DNA of 64,000 nucleotides from Monoplex corrugatus (taxonomy: Eukaryota; Mollusca; Gastropoda; Littorinimorpha; Ranellidae), in NCBI GenBank assembly GCA_030674185.1, contig JAPXFY010000022.1, positions 36,076,540 through 36,140,539 of the forward strand, written 5' to 3'. The notes under the pieces are model-generated. The model did not search any database and was not told the origin of the DNA. It saw only the letters and a list, made by a program, of their open reading frames with translations. This document shows, piece by piece, positions 11,426 through 21,640 of this stretch; position 1 is the first letter of the stretch, and each line of letters opens with the position of its first letter. Made by a program: the position numbers and the translations under genes.

Positions 11426-11440
11426 ACGCACACGCACACG
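11343..11440. repeat. (CA)n/(CG)n microsatellite inside an L2 3' UTR
   Basis: CACG and CA repeats 70-170 bp inside the 3' end of L2 copy A. Confidence 0.9.
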
Positions 11441-11571
11441 GCTATAAATGGGGAGAAAGAATAAAAGCAATGGAAAATTATAGAGAGCATATTATATACA
11501 ATTATATATTACAATGTGATTCCCCTCCGAGTGGAGACAGGCTGCAGAGGGGATTGAGTGAGGTCAGGATT

Positions 11572-13360
11572 TTATGCAGAGGAGAAAAGGTGAGTTTTGA
11601 GAGCGGACTTGAAGGAGACAAAAGTAGGTTGCTGACGGACAGAGAGAGGAAGTTTGTTCCAGGAAAGTGGACCAGAAACAGAGAAGGCTCGTGGACCATA
11701 GGTATTGAGCTTTGTGCGTGGAAAGCGAAAAGTCAGAGGATCGGAGGCAGAGCGGAGGGTACGTGAGGGAACATAGATCTCAAGTAGGCTTGACAGGTAA
11801 TCGGGGGCTGCGTTATTGAGGCTTTTGTAGCACATGGTGTCTAGTTTGTACTGTATGCGCTTTGATACAGGGAGCCAGTGAAGTTGTGTCAGGAGAGGAG
11901 ATATGTGGTCAGCTTTTTTCTTTTTGAGTACAAGGCGTGCAGCATTGTTTTGAATGCGCTGCAGGATGTGAATGGTGGAGGCAGGAAGACCAGACAGGAA
12001 TGAATTGCAATAGTCAATGCGGGACATTATGAAGGAGAGAACGAGTTTTGCAGTTGTTTCGACAGAGAGATACTTCCTGATCAGGCTTATACGATGGAGG
12101 TGATAGTAGCAAGATCTGGCAGTTTAAGAAACAAAGTTGTTCATGGAGAGGGTAGACTCAATGCAGACACCAAGGTTTTTAGCTGAATCAGAAATTGGGA
12201 CTGATGTGTTACATAATGGGAGAGAAAGAGGAGGCAGCTGAGAAAGTTTCTGACGGGTGCCAATGAGGATAGCTTCTGTCTTGTCGTCATTAAGCTGAAG
12301 TTTGTTGAACGTCATCCAGTTCTTAATGTCCGAGTAACACTCAGTGGTGCGAGTCAAGAGGCGCCATATATTGTCTGGTGTGTCACTGTCTAGAAGTTGG
12401 GTGTCATCAGCATAGAAGTGGTGTTTTATAGAGTGGGAGTTGATGATGGTGGACAGGGTGGAGGTGTAAAGAGTGAAAAGAACAGGACCAAGGACAGATC
12501 CTTGTGGAACACCACAGGTCAGGTATGCAGGTTGAGAGTAAGTGCCATTAATGAGAACAGTTTGTTTTCTGTTTGATAGATATGAAGTGAACCAGGAGAG
12601 AGCAATGTCAGAGATGCCAAAAGTATGATGAAATCTAGAAAGGAGAATACCATGATCAATGGTATCAAAGGCTGCAGACAGATCACGGAGTGTGAGGAGA
12701 GAGACTTTGCCAGTATCAGTTGCAAGGAGGAGATTGTTGAGAATGTGTAGCAGGGCAGTTTCAGTGCTATGGCACTGGCGGTAGGCTGACTGGAAAGGAT
12801 TGAGGAGATTGTTGGCAGACAGGTGAGAGTTCAGCTGGTTGAGGACAACTTTTTCGATGAGTTTTGACAAGAAAGAGAGATTAGAGATAGGCCGGTAATT
12901 TTTCAGTTCATTTGGGTCTAAATTGTATTTCTTGAGGAGAGGGTGAACAATAGCAGACTTGAAAGAATCTGGGACAGTTCCAGTTTGAAGAGAAGTGTTG
13001 ATGATGTCAGTGATGAATGGGAGGAGAGTAGGGAGACAGTCAGAGTAGAGAGAACCTGGAAGAGGATCCAGTTCGCAGGTTTTGAACGACATGGATCTGA
13101 TTGTGTTGAGAATTTCTTCTTGTGAGACTGGGGTAAAAGTAGTAAGAGGTGTGCCAGAGAAGGAAGGGTCAGGTGGGCATGGTTGACAGGGTGTCCTGTC
13201 AAGCCTGTCACGAAGAGTTTGTATTTTGGTGGCGAAATACTTGGAGAATACAGACGGGAGTTCTTCATTTGTGTGTTTTGTTGGGAGAGGTAAATCTTTT
13301 CGTGTGCCAAGGAGATGATTCATGGTTGTAAAGAGTTCTCTTGAAGAAGAGGCATTCAGG
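11572..13360 (-). pseudogene. L2-type LINE reverse transcriptase with one in-frame stop
   Basis: An open frame of about 590 codons on the minus strand is interrupted by a single TAA at 12124-12126. The frame is the same on both sides. Before the stop it shows the RT fingers (KNYRPISNLSFLSKLIEKV), [15 protein letters not shown], the catalytic [23 protein letters not shown] and the YADDTQLL box. After the stop it shows the usual L2/CR1 C-terminal blocks (SRIDYCNSFLSGLP, LHWLPVSKRIQYK, and FKSALKTHLF at the end). It lacks the N-terminal endonuclease. It is the least decayed L2 copy in the window. Such domains copy element RNA at nicked target DNA in the nucleus. This copy should be dead. Confidence 0.92.
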
Positions 13361-13755
13361 ATTTGTCAGGATGTAATCAGTTTGATTTCTTGTGAAGTCT
13401 CCTTGAATTACCTATGTCCATTTTCTTCTGATAGGTTGTTCAAACCAAGTGTTTCCCATAATAAATATATTTACTTGTGCCCACTCAACAAGTTTCTCTC
13501 CCATTTCATTTTGCGTGCCAAGGCCATGAGGTCCAACTATGTTATCTACATTTCCTGTCACACTCTAGCATTAAAATCTCCCGTTATAAGTGTAATGTCC
13601 TGTGGTTTACACCGAGCATTGGCTGTTTCTAATTGTTAATAGAAGTTGTCAATTATTTCCTCAGTATTTGCTCATGTTGGTGCATATACTTGGATGATGT
13701 TATCAAATGGCATACTTTTCAGCGTAACTAATAAAAGTTTATAATTCGCGTTTTT

Positions 13756-14686
13756 TGATATTCTTCACGTTTACAGTTCTCACCAGCTTACACAGCGTTC
13801 TGCACACGAATTGTTCATATAAGTGCAGGAACAGTCATTGAGGAGCGCGCAGATCCATGCATCAAGACGTCGTCCACCACAGGGCCGATGAGGATGACGG
13901 CCCTGTCTCCTTGACCATTCCCGCCATGCCAGACATTGGACGTCCGCTAGATCCTGTAGCACACTGTAGCATATGCCCAAAGGCCAACATAACTACACTC
14001 TCCATCACTAGTCTGAGGAGGAAAAACCTAACTTTAATATTAAATATTTCGACGATTCAGTTTGTATGCGTGTCTAACTGAAGGAAATTAACATTACTCC
14101 AATTTTCCGACTTCGTCGCAGAGCTGACACATAATGTATATATAAAAAGAATCATAGTTATTAAGTGCTCTGCTCAATAAAAGGACTGGACATTCATCTC
14201 ATATGACACAAGGATCTGAACCGTACCAAGGTAGTACGCTTTTCATTTCCTCTTACAATCGCCTTGCATATGTTATAGACCAATTTATTGAAAGAAAATG
14301 ATTACCATGAACAGCTTTGTGACAAGACAAGCACATCACATTCTGTCGAAGACTTTCTACTGCATTTTCCTTAAAACCCCTTCACTGCCAAGCCTATTTT
14401 ATGCTCGGTGACAACTATTTGCCAAGGGTTTTTTGGTTGCAGAGGGTAATAATTTGCAAAAAATTCTAGCATAAAAACTACGGAAGGAAAGTATATAAAA
14501 CCATGTTTTTCTGAAAGGGAATTGAACATACTTTTCATTTATGATAGTTGTAACTTTATTTTATCTAATGTGTTCATAGTACATGGCCTATGAAGTTGAA
14601 ATTTTTTTCCCTGCATTTTGTGATTTTGTGTCACAGCATTCCTGTAGTAACATCTAAAAGTCCTAAATGTAAGCATAGCATGAAAC

Positions 14687-14689
<3 letters not shown>
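13756..14689. other. No gene recognised
   Basis: AT-rich sequence. A short minus-strand frame at 13780-13980 (66 codons) has a Trp/Arg-rich look reminiscent of LINE C-termini, but I cannot support it. Confidence 0.4.
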
Positions 14690-14727
<38 letters not shown>

Positions 14728-14754
14728 CCACACACTCACTCACACTCACACACA

Positions 14755-14804
<50 letters not shown>

Positions 14805-14879
14805 ACTCACGAGACAGAAATGCACACACACACCACACATACACCTAAGTACAATCAATATCTATTACTAGTATTTGTA

Positions 14880-14935
<56 letters not shown>
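14690..14935. repeat. (CA)n microsatellites
   Basis: Three CA tracts (14690-14723, 14733-14802, 14880-14933) separated by short unique sequence. Confidence 0.95.
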
Positions 14936-14936
<1 letters not shown>

Positions 14937-15189
14937 GCCACGCCCACTTCACACTGGGCAGATTACACGCGCACACAACCTAAACGGTCAGTCAGCGAAG
15001 AAGGCTACTGTACAAGACAATAGGGTATGACACCAATCTCTACCCCGTCCTCTCGCTCGGCCTGCTGAGCTATCACGCTGACTACGTGAAGGCGTGTGTC
15101 AGTGCAAGTGTCAGGCCTAGCTCGCCAAGTTGTGTCACTGTCGGTGCTCTCCGACATCGGCTCTCGTATCTCTTTTTCATTTTCATTCA

Positions 15190-15521
15190 TTTCACTTGAT
15201 TCACTGGACTGTCCGTCACCTGGCTGGTAGTCTGGGTCATCTATATCCTCAAATTCTGTTTCTAGTTCTGCTCTTTCTTCTCTGTCAGCATTCGCTGCTG
15301 AGCGATGTTGACGTCAGCACCGACACGCCGCATTTCATCGCCTTCATCTTCCTTGTCCAGAGAATCATCTGACGATGCTTCGCCATACATCATCAGAAAT
15401 TCTGTATCTTCCATCACTTCTAAAACTACATTAGGATCTTTCGTGTAAAAATCCGAAAATCCTTGGGTGTACGCTTTCTTTTTCCCGAGCTTGGGCCTGG
15501 TTGTGGTTCGTCGTCTGCCAT
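15190..15521 (-). pseudogene. N-terminal piece of a possible piggyBac-like transposase
   Basis: From the ATG at 15521 the minus strand reads MADDEPQPGPSSGKRK. An apparent frameshift near 15470 then leads into an acidic stretch with EVMEDTEFLMMYGEASSDDS, EDEGDE and a Gln/Glu tail with stops at about 15260. A Ser/Glu-rich frame continues to 15005. Acidic, disordered N-termini are usual for piggyBac-like transposases, but no catalytic residues can be checked. Truncated and frameshifted. Confidence 0.45.
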
Positions 15522-15701
15522 CTTGAAAAGTCGAGTGAAAGTGAGGGGTGGGTGGGTCAATTGACCTGTTTTTTGACCAATGCCCATTGAGATATCACTT
15601 CGAATCTCATGAATAATTGAAGCTGATACACCACACTTTCTGATTGGAGCAAATGGGAAAACCACTGTCTAAAATTGGAGATATGAAAATTTGTGAAATG
15701 T

Positions 15702-15725
15702 CCATGACGCATTAGTGCGTCATGG
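15702..15725. repeat. Perfect 10-bp-stem hairpin
   Basis: CCATGACGCA-TTAG-TGCGTCATGG. Confidence 0.9.
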
Positions 15726-15747
15726 GGCATTTTTTTGCACACTATAG

Positions 15748-15769
15748 CATGACGCGTTATTGCGTCATG
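15748..15769. repeat. 8-bp-stem hairpin
   Basis: CATGACGC-GTTATT-GCGTCATG. It shares its stem with the hairpin 23 bp away. Confidence 0.9.
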
Positions 15770-15789
15770 GGGCACTGAAGAGGCTTTAA

Positions 15790-16289
15790 CGACTGACGGT
15801 TGATAAATCAATATCACCCAACACAGGCATAAATCATGGCAATGACCTTTGAGCTGTCAACGGCAGATGTGATGCGTCTAGGGTGTCAGCTAGTGACTGC
15901 GTGCTTGTCACCTCTCACTTTCAGCCTGCACCGTTGGCTAGCACTGCTGCTTGCAGCTATGCGAAAAGAAGAGCAGAATGCGTAAGTCTCTTCCTGTCAG
16001 TACATAGCCTCTCCAGCAGCAAGCCCTACGTTATGCCTCCTCGTGACGACATGCGGTAACTGAGCACCTCACGGACTCGGGCTAAATCTCGAGGGACTTG
16101 GAGCAGGTCTGGTCCCCAGAAGTGCTGTACGCAGGCCCACCAGCGTGTGGATATGCCCTGGTGCCCACAAACCAGATCCCCAAGCTATGGGTAAATAGCT
16201 CCACTGCCTTGTGACATATAGGGACAGAATAAGGCTAAGGGAGGTAACCCTGAACGAAAAATCACCCTAGTGTCTTGTAGGTTGTCATG
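15790..16289. other. No gene; possibly part of the RTE 5' leader
   Basis: No open frame of note. The sequence becomes GC-richer after 16020 and may be the upstream end of the RTE leader described at 16290. Confidence 0.4.
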
Positions 16290-16418
16290 GGAACGACAAA
16301 GGCTAGCGGAGAGACCGCCAAAAAAAAAAACCGATGGAAGGCAATGGGAAACCACCATCGTATTCTCCCTAGAAAAATTATGGACAGATAAAAGAAGATA
16401 GCGACGTAAATAGGTGCT

Positions 16419-19193
16419 CAGACCTGCCAACCCCTCTAAGCCTGCAATAGTACCTTTATAAATTTTTTTATAGTATTTTTTCAAAAACAGTAGTATTCCA
16501 AGTATACAAAGAATTATATACCTCATTATAAAGTAGATTCGTCTCGTCATTTGTGGCTCCAGGAACACATATTTTCACATGTATCACTTCTAATGTCTTT
16601 TTTCACATGCATCACAAATTCTGAGTTCAAGTGTCTGTTTTCCACATATATTGATCACTATGAGTTCCAGTGTCTGTCTCCACTGAGGCACAATCACATA
16701 TGATTCACTCAAAAAACATAAATTCTAATGTCTGCTTCGCTACAAACTGCATTGTCAAAATGACAATTTGAAGCCAACAAGGCACACTTTGAAAGTTACT
16801 GAGTTGTGTCGGTAGAGCTTGTTGCACTGTGCTCAGTGTGCTGCCTTTTGGTAGCTGACTTGCACTTTTTCAAGAGCTCATCAGAGAACACTGCTTTGTA
16901 GCATGGGCCCCCTTTCTTGGACTTCAGAACCATGAGAGCATCCAATGTCTTTGCCCCTATGGATCCCCGAAAGTCAGTCTTGTTTCTTCGCACTTGACTG
17001 AAGATTCTCTCACACCCACAGTTGGACACAGGGATGAGGAGAATTGACAGCATGAACTGGGACAGATGTTTCAGTCTAGTGGCACCATTGTGATCTTTCA
17101 TGGCACCAATCTCCTTCCACTGCAGTTCTGCTGATGGCTGGTTCAACACCACAGGTGGAAGTTCTGCTGCCTGGTACTCCAGAAACTCTCCCTCCAGCTC
17201 ATCAGGGGTTGTGTTAGGTGGCAGAGTGCATGGGAACTTCTTCAAGAAGTATTTCAAAGAAGATGCTTGAACTGACTTCTGCAGGTTCACATCCCAAGCT
17301 CTGCATGTTTCCATAGAGTTTCCTCGGCCGGGTTCAGCTTCTCTTTCATGTACTTGCATGCCTCCTTGTAGAATGTCTTCACATTCTCCATGAAGATCTG
17401 CTGCTGCTTACTTTCCACACAGTCCAGGTGTTCTCGGGTGGTGCTACCAATGAAGATGTCTTCATCACGCTTCATGTTGTATGAGGATTTGAAGTCCACA
17501 TCCATCAGGGCCCCATTGTTCAGAGCAGCTGGCTTCAGATAACTGACAAGCAGGCGTCTGTACAGTCGTTCCATGTCTCTCTTGATCAGATGGATTCTGG
17601 CGCTGTCGGTCTGTTCAAGTTTGTTGACTTGGTTGAACACCTCCAAGACTGTTGCATAGAACAAGACATACAATTTGGTGGTCTTGCGCCGGAAGAAATC
17701 CCCGAGTTTTTGCCTCATAGGTGGGTCAGAACTAGATGTACTTGAAGCATGTGATGTCTTCACACTGCATTCTTCCTTGAAGAATTTGTCCAAAGCGTTC
17801 CACTGCTCAACTGCTCTGTCCAAGGCAGCCCCAAGAGAGAGCCATCGGGTGGGAACATGCTCAACAACCTTGTGCTCTGGCAAGCCTAGTTCCTTCTGGA
17901 TCTGCTTCAGGCGTTGCTGTCTGCCAGTGCTCTTGGAGAAATACCAGGCCAGTTGACGCATTGTGTCATCAAGGTCAAACTTGCTAGACTCCTTCATGGC
18001 TTTCTTCACAGTCAGACTAAGGAGATGGCATACACATCTGGCCAAGAAGGTCTCTGGATGCTTGTCTCTGATGAACGAGATGACACCTTTGTTGACCCCA
18101 ATCATGACATTGGCATTGTCGGTTACAAATGCCAGGCAGTTCCTCCAGTCTATCTGGTAAGCCCTTAGCTCAGAGTCCAACAACTGAAAGATGTGTTCTC
18201 CAGTGGCTGACGTCTCACATGAGGGGACACTGAGCAGTTCAGTTTTGATAGTTCCATGGGGATCCACAGCTCTCACAACAATGGGAAAGAACTTGTCTTC
18301 CCCCTCCTGACTACCATCAGTACCTAACACAAAGGGTCCCTTCATGCACTGCACAAGTTCAGCCTTACTATCTTCAGCACATTCCTTCACAATGGATGTG
18401 GTTTTTGTTCTTGCAGAACTGTAGGTATCTGCTATGTTGCTGTCAGGAAACATCTTCTTAAACCACTGTCCAGCATGGTCAGAGGCTGAAAGTGGCACGT
18501 TGTGTTCCACCAAAAACGCCGTGAAATATGCCTCTGCACGAATGGGCTGGAGATCAGTATCTTCAGTTCTTTGAATATAATCAACAAGAGAAGAGGTGTT
18601 TCTTAAGGCTGATGCCTTTGCAATGTGCCTCAACGAAGTCACGTGCTTTTTTACATCGTCGATCCCGCCATGCGAAACTAGAAAATCGAACTCACAAGCA
18701 CTGCACCTTGCATATGTGCTTCCCACTTTCGATGCAGTGATGCATGGGTACTCTTGTGAGTACGACTGGATGAACTTTTGTTCTCTTTTTGCCTTTTTCT
18801 GTACACTTTCACTGCCAGTGCCCAAAGCAGCTTCACCACCACGTTTTCCTTTGCCACTACCACGCGGTCTACCTCGTGTCGCCATTTTCTTTTTGCAAAA
18901 ACGGAAGTCTCACAGTCGGTACGAGACTTTCGTTTGACCCAGTACGAGACTCTCGTTTGACGAGATTCTCATTTATAATAACAAACATGGCTGCGCCCAT
19001 AGTCCACTTGTTTACCGATCGTGATTGTCTTCTCAGTGGCGCTCTCGGCTCAAAGTCACTACTAGACCTATAATCGTTTTTTTTTTTGTTTTTGTTTTTT
19101 TGCATCGTATCATTTTTTACTCGATCGTAATTTAGTATTATTTAATTATGATCGTAAAATAATACGCCAAAATCGTACTGGTTGGCAGGTCTG
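16419..19193 (-). mobile_element. hAT DNA transposon with intact ends
   Basis: A 2.78-kb element with a perfect 14-bp terminal inverted repeat CAGACCTGCCAACC at 16419 and its complement ending at 19193. GGTGCT directly flanks both ends (16413-16418 and 19194-19199). If the element is counted from AGACC, the flanks are an 8-bp duplication with 7 of 8 matching (AGGTGCTC / GGGTGCTC), as expected for hAT. It encodes one hAT transposase on the minus strand. It sits inside the 5' leader of an RTE LINE. A T-rich run (19078-19100) lies near the transposase-5' end. Confidence 0.88.
16796..18885 (-). pseudogene. hAT transposase, one frameshift
   Basis: The minus-strand frame starting at the ATG at 18885 runs 532 codons and continues in the next frame to 16796, with a one-base shift near 17300. 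Seen in order: basic N-terminus, a BED-like zinc finger (CSACEF...H...H, residues ~59-87), a first catalytic Asp in LGTDGSQ (~residue 188), a second Asp in FVTDNANVMIG (~253), CVCHLLSL, the TRW motif (PTRWLSLG), and after the shift the C-terminal dimerisation block with SNCGCERIFSQVRRNK, where the catalytic Glu lies. All key residues of the DDE triad are visible. It cuts and pastes the element in the nucleus. A single indel (real or a sequencing error) separates it from an intact ~700-residue protein. No intron is needed. Confidence 0.9.
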
Positions 19194-19289
19194 GGTGCTC
19201 CTATGGAGCACCTTCGTCCGGTAGGGGCCGTCATGCGGCGCAGGTGACACCAGACCAGCAGCAAGCTACTGTGACCTAACTCAAACTCA

Positions 19290-21640
19290 AAAATACCAAA
19301 ATCGCAACATGGAACATCAGAACATTGTTGCAAAATGGTAAATAAGACAATATCAAAATGGAGATGGAAAGGCTTAACATTAGTATTTTAGGACTAGGGG
19401 AAGTGAGATGGAAGGGGACAAGCATGATAACATCAGAAGAGTATACAGTAATATACTCTGGTGGAAACTCACATGTAGGAGTAGGCATCATAATGGACAG
19501 GGACAAATCAAAAGCAGTTAATGGATACTGGGCTGTGTCTGACAGAGTTTTGCTGGTCAAATTGGGAGGCAGACTATTTGGTATCAACATCATTCACTGA
19601 TTCAGGTGTATGCACCAACATCCGCAAGTACTCAGGAAGACATCGACAACTTCTATGAAGTATTAGAGATGGCCAAGGCCCAATGTAAATCACATGAAGT
19701 TACAGTAATAATGGGAGATTTTAATGCTAAAGTGGGACAGGATAGAGTGGAGGATATAGTTGGACCTCATGGCCATGGTACACAAAATGAAAGGGGAGGG
19801 AAACTTGTACAATGGGCACAGATGAATGAGTTCATAGTACGAAACACCTGGTCTGAGCAGCCTAACAGAAGAAAATGGACTTGGATGAATCCAGGAGAAA
19901 ATACAAAAAGGCACCAACATCCGCAAGTACTCAGGAAGACATCGACAACTTCTACGAAGTATTAGAGATGGCCAAGAAAATGGACTTGGATGAGTACAGA
20001 AGATAATACAAAAAAATCAGATTGACTACGTCCTGATTAATAAAAGATGTAGAAATTCTTTACTGTCAGCAAAAACACTACCAGGCGCAGACTGCAACAG
20101 TGACCACAATCCTGTAGTGGGAAGATTTAGGCTGAAATTAAGGAAAAGGAAACAGACCAAAAGCAACATAAACTAAATCTTGGACTCTTTAAGACAGATG
20201 AAGTGATACGTAAAAAAATTTAATGTACATGTTCAAAACAAATTCAGTGCTCTGGAAAACGTTGGTGACAGTGAGGAACAATGGACAAAGTTGAGAAATT
20301 CGATAAATGAAGCTTGTGAAGAAATCCCTGAAGTAGATAGAAAAGCAAGAAAGAACTGGATGACAAAAGAAATTTTAGGCTTGATGGAGGAACGAAGGAA
20401 GGCAAAGAGAAACGAGGAGATATACAGAAAGATAAACAAAGAAATCAGGAATAGGTGCAATGAAGCTAAGGAAGCTTGACTGAAAACAAAATGATGAAAT
20501 AGAAGACCGACACAAAACGGATCCTCAGGGTATGTACAGACGAATTGAAGAAATTGTCCACAGGAAAAATACATGCACATCAACTGGTTGTTTAAAATCG
20601 AAAGATGGCACGCTTATCATGGAAAAAGACAGATGGGGAGAGTACATTAAAGACCTTTTTGAAGATGACAGAAACGAAGAACACATTGTAAGAAAGAACT
20701 ATGAAGGACCACCCATAATGAAAGATGAAGTTAGAGCAGCACTGAAAAAGATGAAACCAGGAAAAGCCCCAGGACCAGACAGCTTTACTACAGAGATGAT
20801 TGAAGCCCTGGAGGAATTTGGTATTGAAAAAAATAAGTCTTCCTAAATAAAATTTACGACACTGGAAAAATCCCTAAAGATATGTCAAAATCAATTTTCA
20901 TTGCACTTCCAAAGAAGACAGGGGCTATAGAATGCGAACTCCATCGCACAATCAGTTTGATGAGTCATGTAACAAAAATCCTATTGAGAATAATCATGAT
21001 GAGGACAAGGAATAGAATCAAAAGAGAAATAGCAGATGAACAGTGTGGATTTGTGGAACGGAAAGGAACTATTAATGCTTAAGGAACTATTAATGCTTTG
21101 TTGATTATACCAAGGCTTTCGATCAGGTAAGACATGAAGAACTGATCAACCAACTAGAAAGACTCAATATTGATGGAAAAGATCTCCGAATAATCAGAAA
21201 TATGTATTGGGAACAAACAGCTGCAATGAGAATAGAAAACGATATAAGCTCTTTTTAAAACATCAAAAGAAGAGTCAGACAGGGTTGTGTTTTGTCACCA
21301 GATCTGTTTTCACTTTACAGCCAAAACTTCATGAGAAACCAAGAGGAGGAAAAATGATCAAAAACATTCGATACGCAGATGACACCGTGCTAATTGCAGA
21401 AAATGAAAGGGACCTACAAAACCTTGTGAATATACTAGAAACAGAAAGCAAAAGTAAGGGCTTGGAACTAAACAGCAGGAAGACTGAAGTCATGGTGATC
21501 AGTAAAAAGAAAACCATGAAATCCCCTCATGCAAAATAACAGCAATGGCACAGCCTTGAGGTTGATAAGTTAAAATACCTGGGAGCGATCATTTCACCAG
21601 ACGGCAGATGCACATCAGAAATAGCCAACTTAAGTATGGT
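19290..21640 (+). pseudogene. RTE endonuclease-reverse transcriptase (copy 2), degenerate
   Basis: Plus-strand blocks in shifting frames: endonuclease start ATWNIRTLLQNGK (~19305), catalytic Glu in LGLGEVRWKG (~19390), VIMGDFNAKVG (~19710), DCNSDHN-like block (~20090), linker ARKNWMTKEILGLMEERR (~20350), GKAPGPDSFTTEMI (~20765), SLMSHVTKILLRIIMMRTR (~20955), and the YADD box in NIRYADDTVLIAENE (~21370). It lacks ~85 bp where an 18-bp tandem repeat (AAGGAACTATTAATGCTT) sits at 21062-21098. Several stops. Dead copy of the same family as 9781, 25623 and 44136. Confidence 0.88.
19912..19980 (+). repeat. Internal duplication of 19610-19680 within RTE copy 2
   Basis: GCACCAACATCCGCAAGTAC and the following ~50 bp occur at both places, with one difference (CTATGAAG/CTACGAAG). 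The short segment GAAAATGGACTTGGATGA is also doubled (19873 and 19977). This patchwork breaks the endonuclease frame. Confidence 0.85.

Larger units (their letters stand above)
11271..13365 (-). mobile_element. L2/CR1-type LINE copy A, 5'-truncated, inserted in RTE copy 1
   Basis: Minus-strand non-LTR retrotransposon. The 3' end (low coordinate) shows TATAAATAAAATATTGTATTG next to a GCGCTTAGA...GCGCTATA element. Similar tails are found at 30463 and 58838. The 3' UTR holds a (CA/CG)n tract at 11343-11440. The body encodes the reverse transcriptase and C-terminal domain. No endonuclease is present, so it is 5'-truncated at about 13365. Flanking AATCTTTCATTT and ATTTGTCAGGATG belong to the host RTE copy, with ATTT as a possible short duplication. 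Confidence 0.9.
9781..13755 (-). mobile_element. RTE-type LINE copy 1, internally deleted and split by an L2 LINE
   Basis: A minus-strand non-LTR retrotransposon. Its low-coordinate (3') end carries the family terminus GTGTTGGCGATCATGG next to ATCATCATG, shared with the copies ending at 23985, 25623 and 44136. Coding order on the minus strand is endonuclease remnant (13755 to 13366), linker (11309 to 10800) and reverse transcriptase (10404 to 9900). The segment between the RT motif GVRQGC and the C-terminus is deleted. The copy is split at ~11270/13366 by another LINE. In the uninterrupted copy at 47850-47900 the two flanks are contiguous, which proves the insertion. 5'-truncated. Confidence 0.85.
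15005..15789 (-). mobile_element. piggyBac-like element end (partial)
   Basis: Read on the minus strand, a TTAA (15786-15789) is followed by two tandem hairpins (15748-15769 and 15702-15725) whose stems share GACGC/GCGTC. A ~180-bp leader and then an ATG (15521-15519) open a short acidic N-terminal coding piece. TTAA is the piggyBac target, and subterminal inverted repeats of this kind are common at piggyBac-like ends. The terminal bases after TTAA (AGCC) are not the usual CC start, and no catalytic DDD domain remains, so the assignment is an inference. The other end is missing. Confidence 0.5.

Noticed and set aside
13780..13980. LINE C-terminal fragment on the minus strand
   Set aside because: Only a loose Trp/Arg-rich resemblance over 66 codons. 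It cannot be distinguished from chance.
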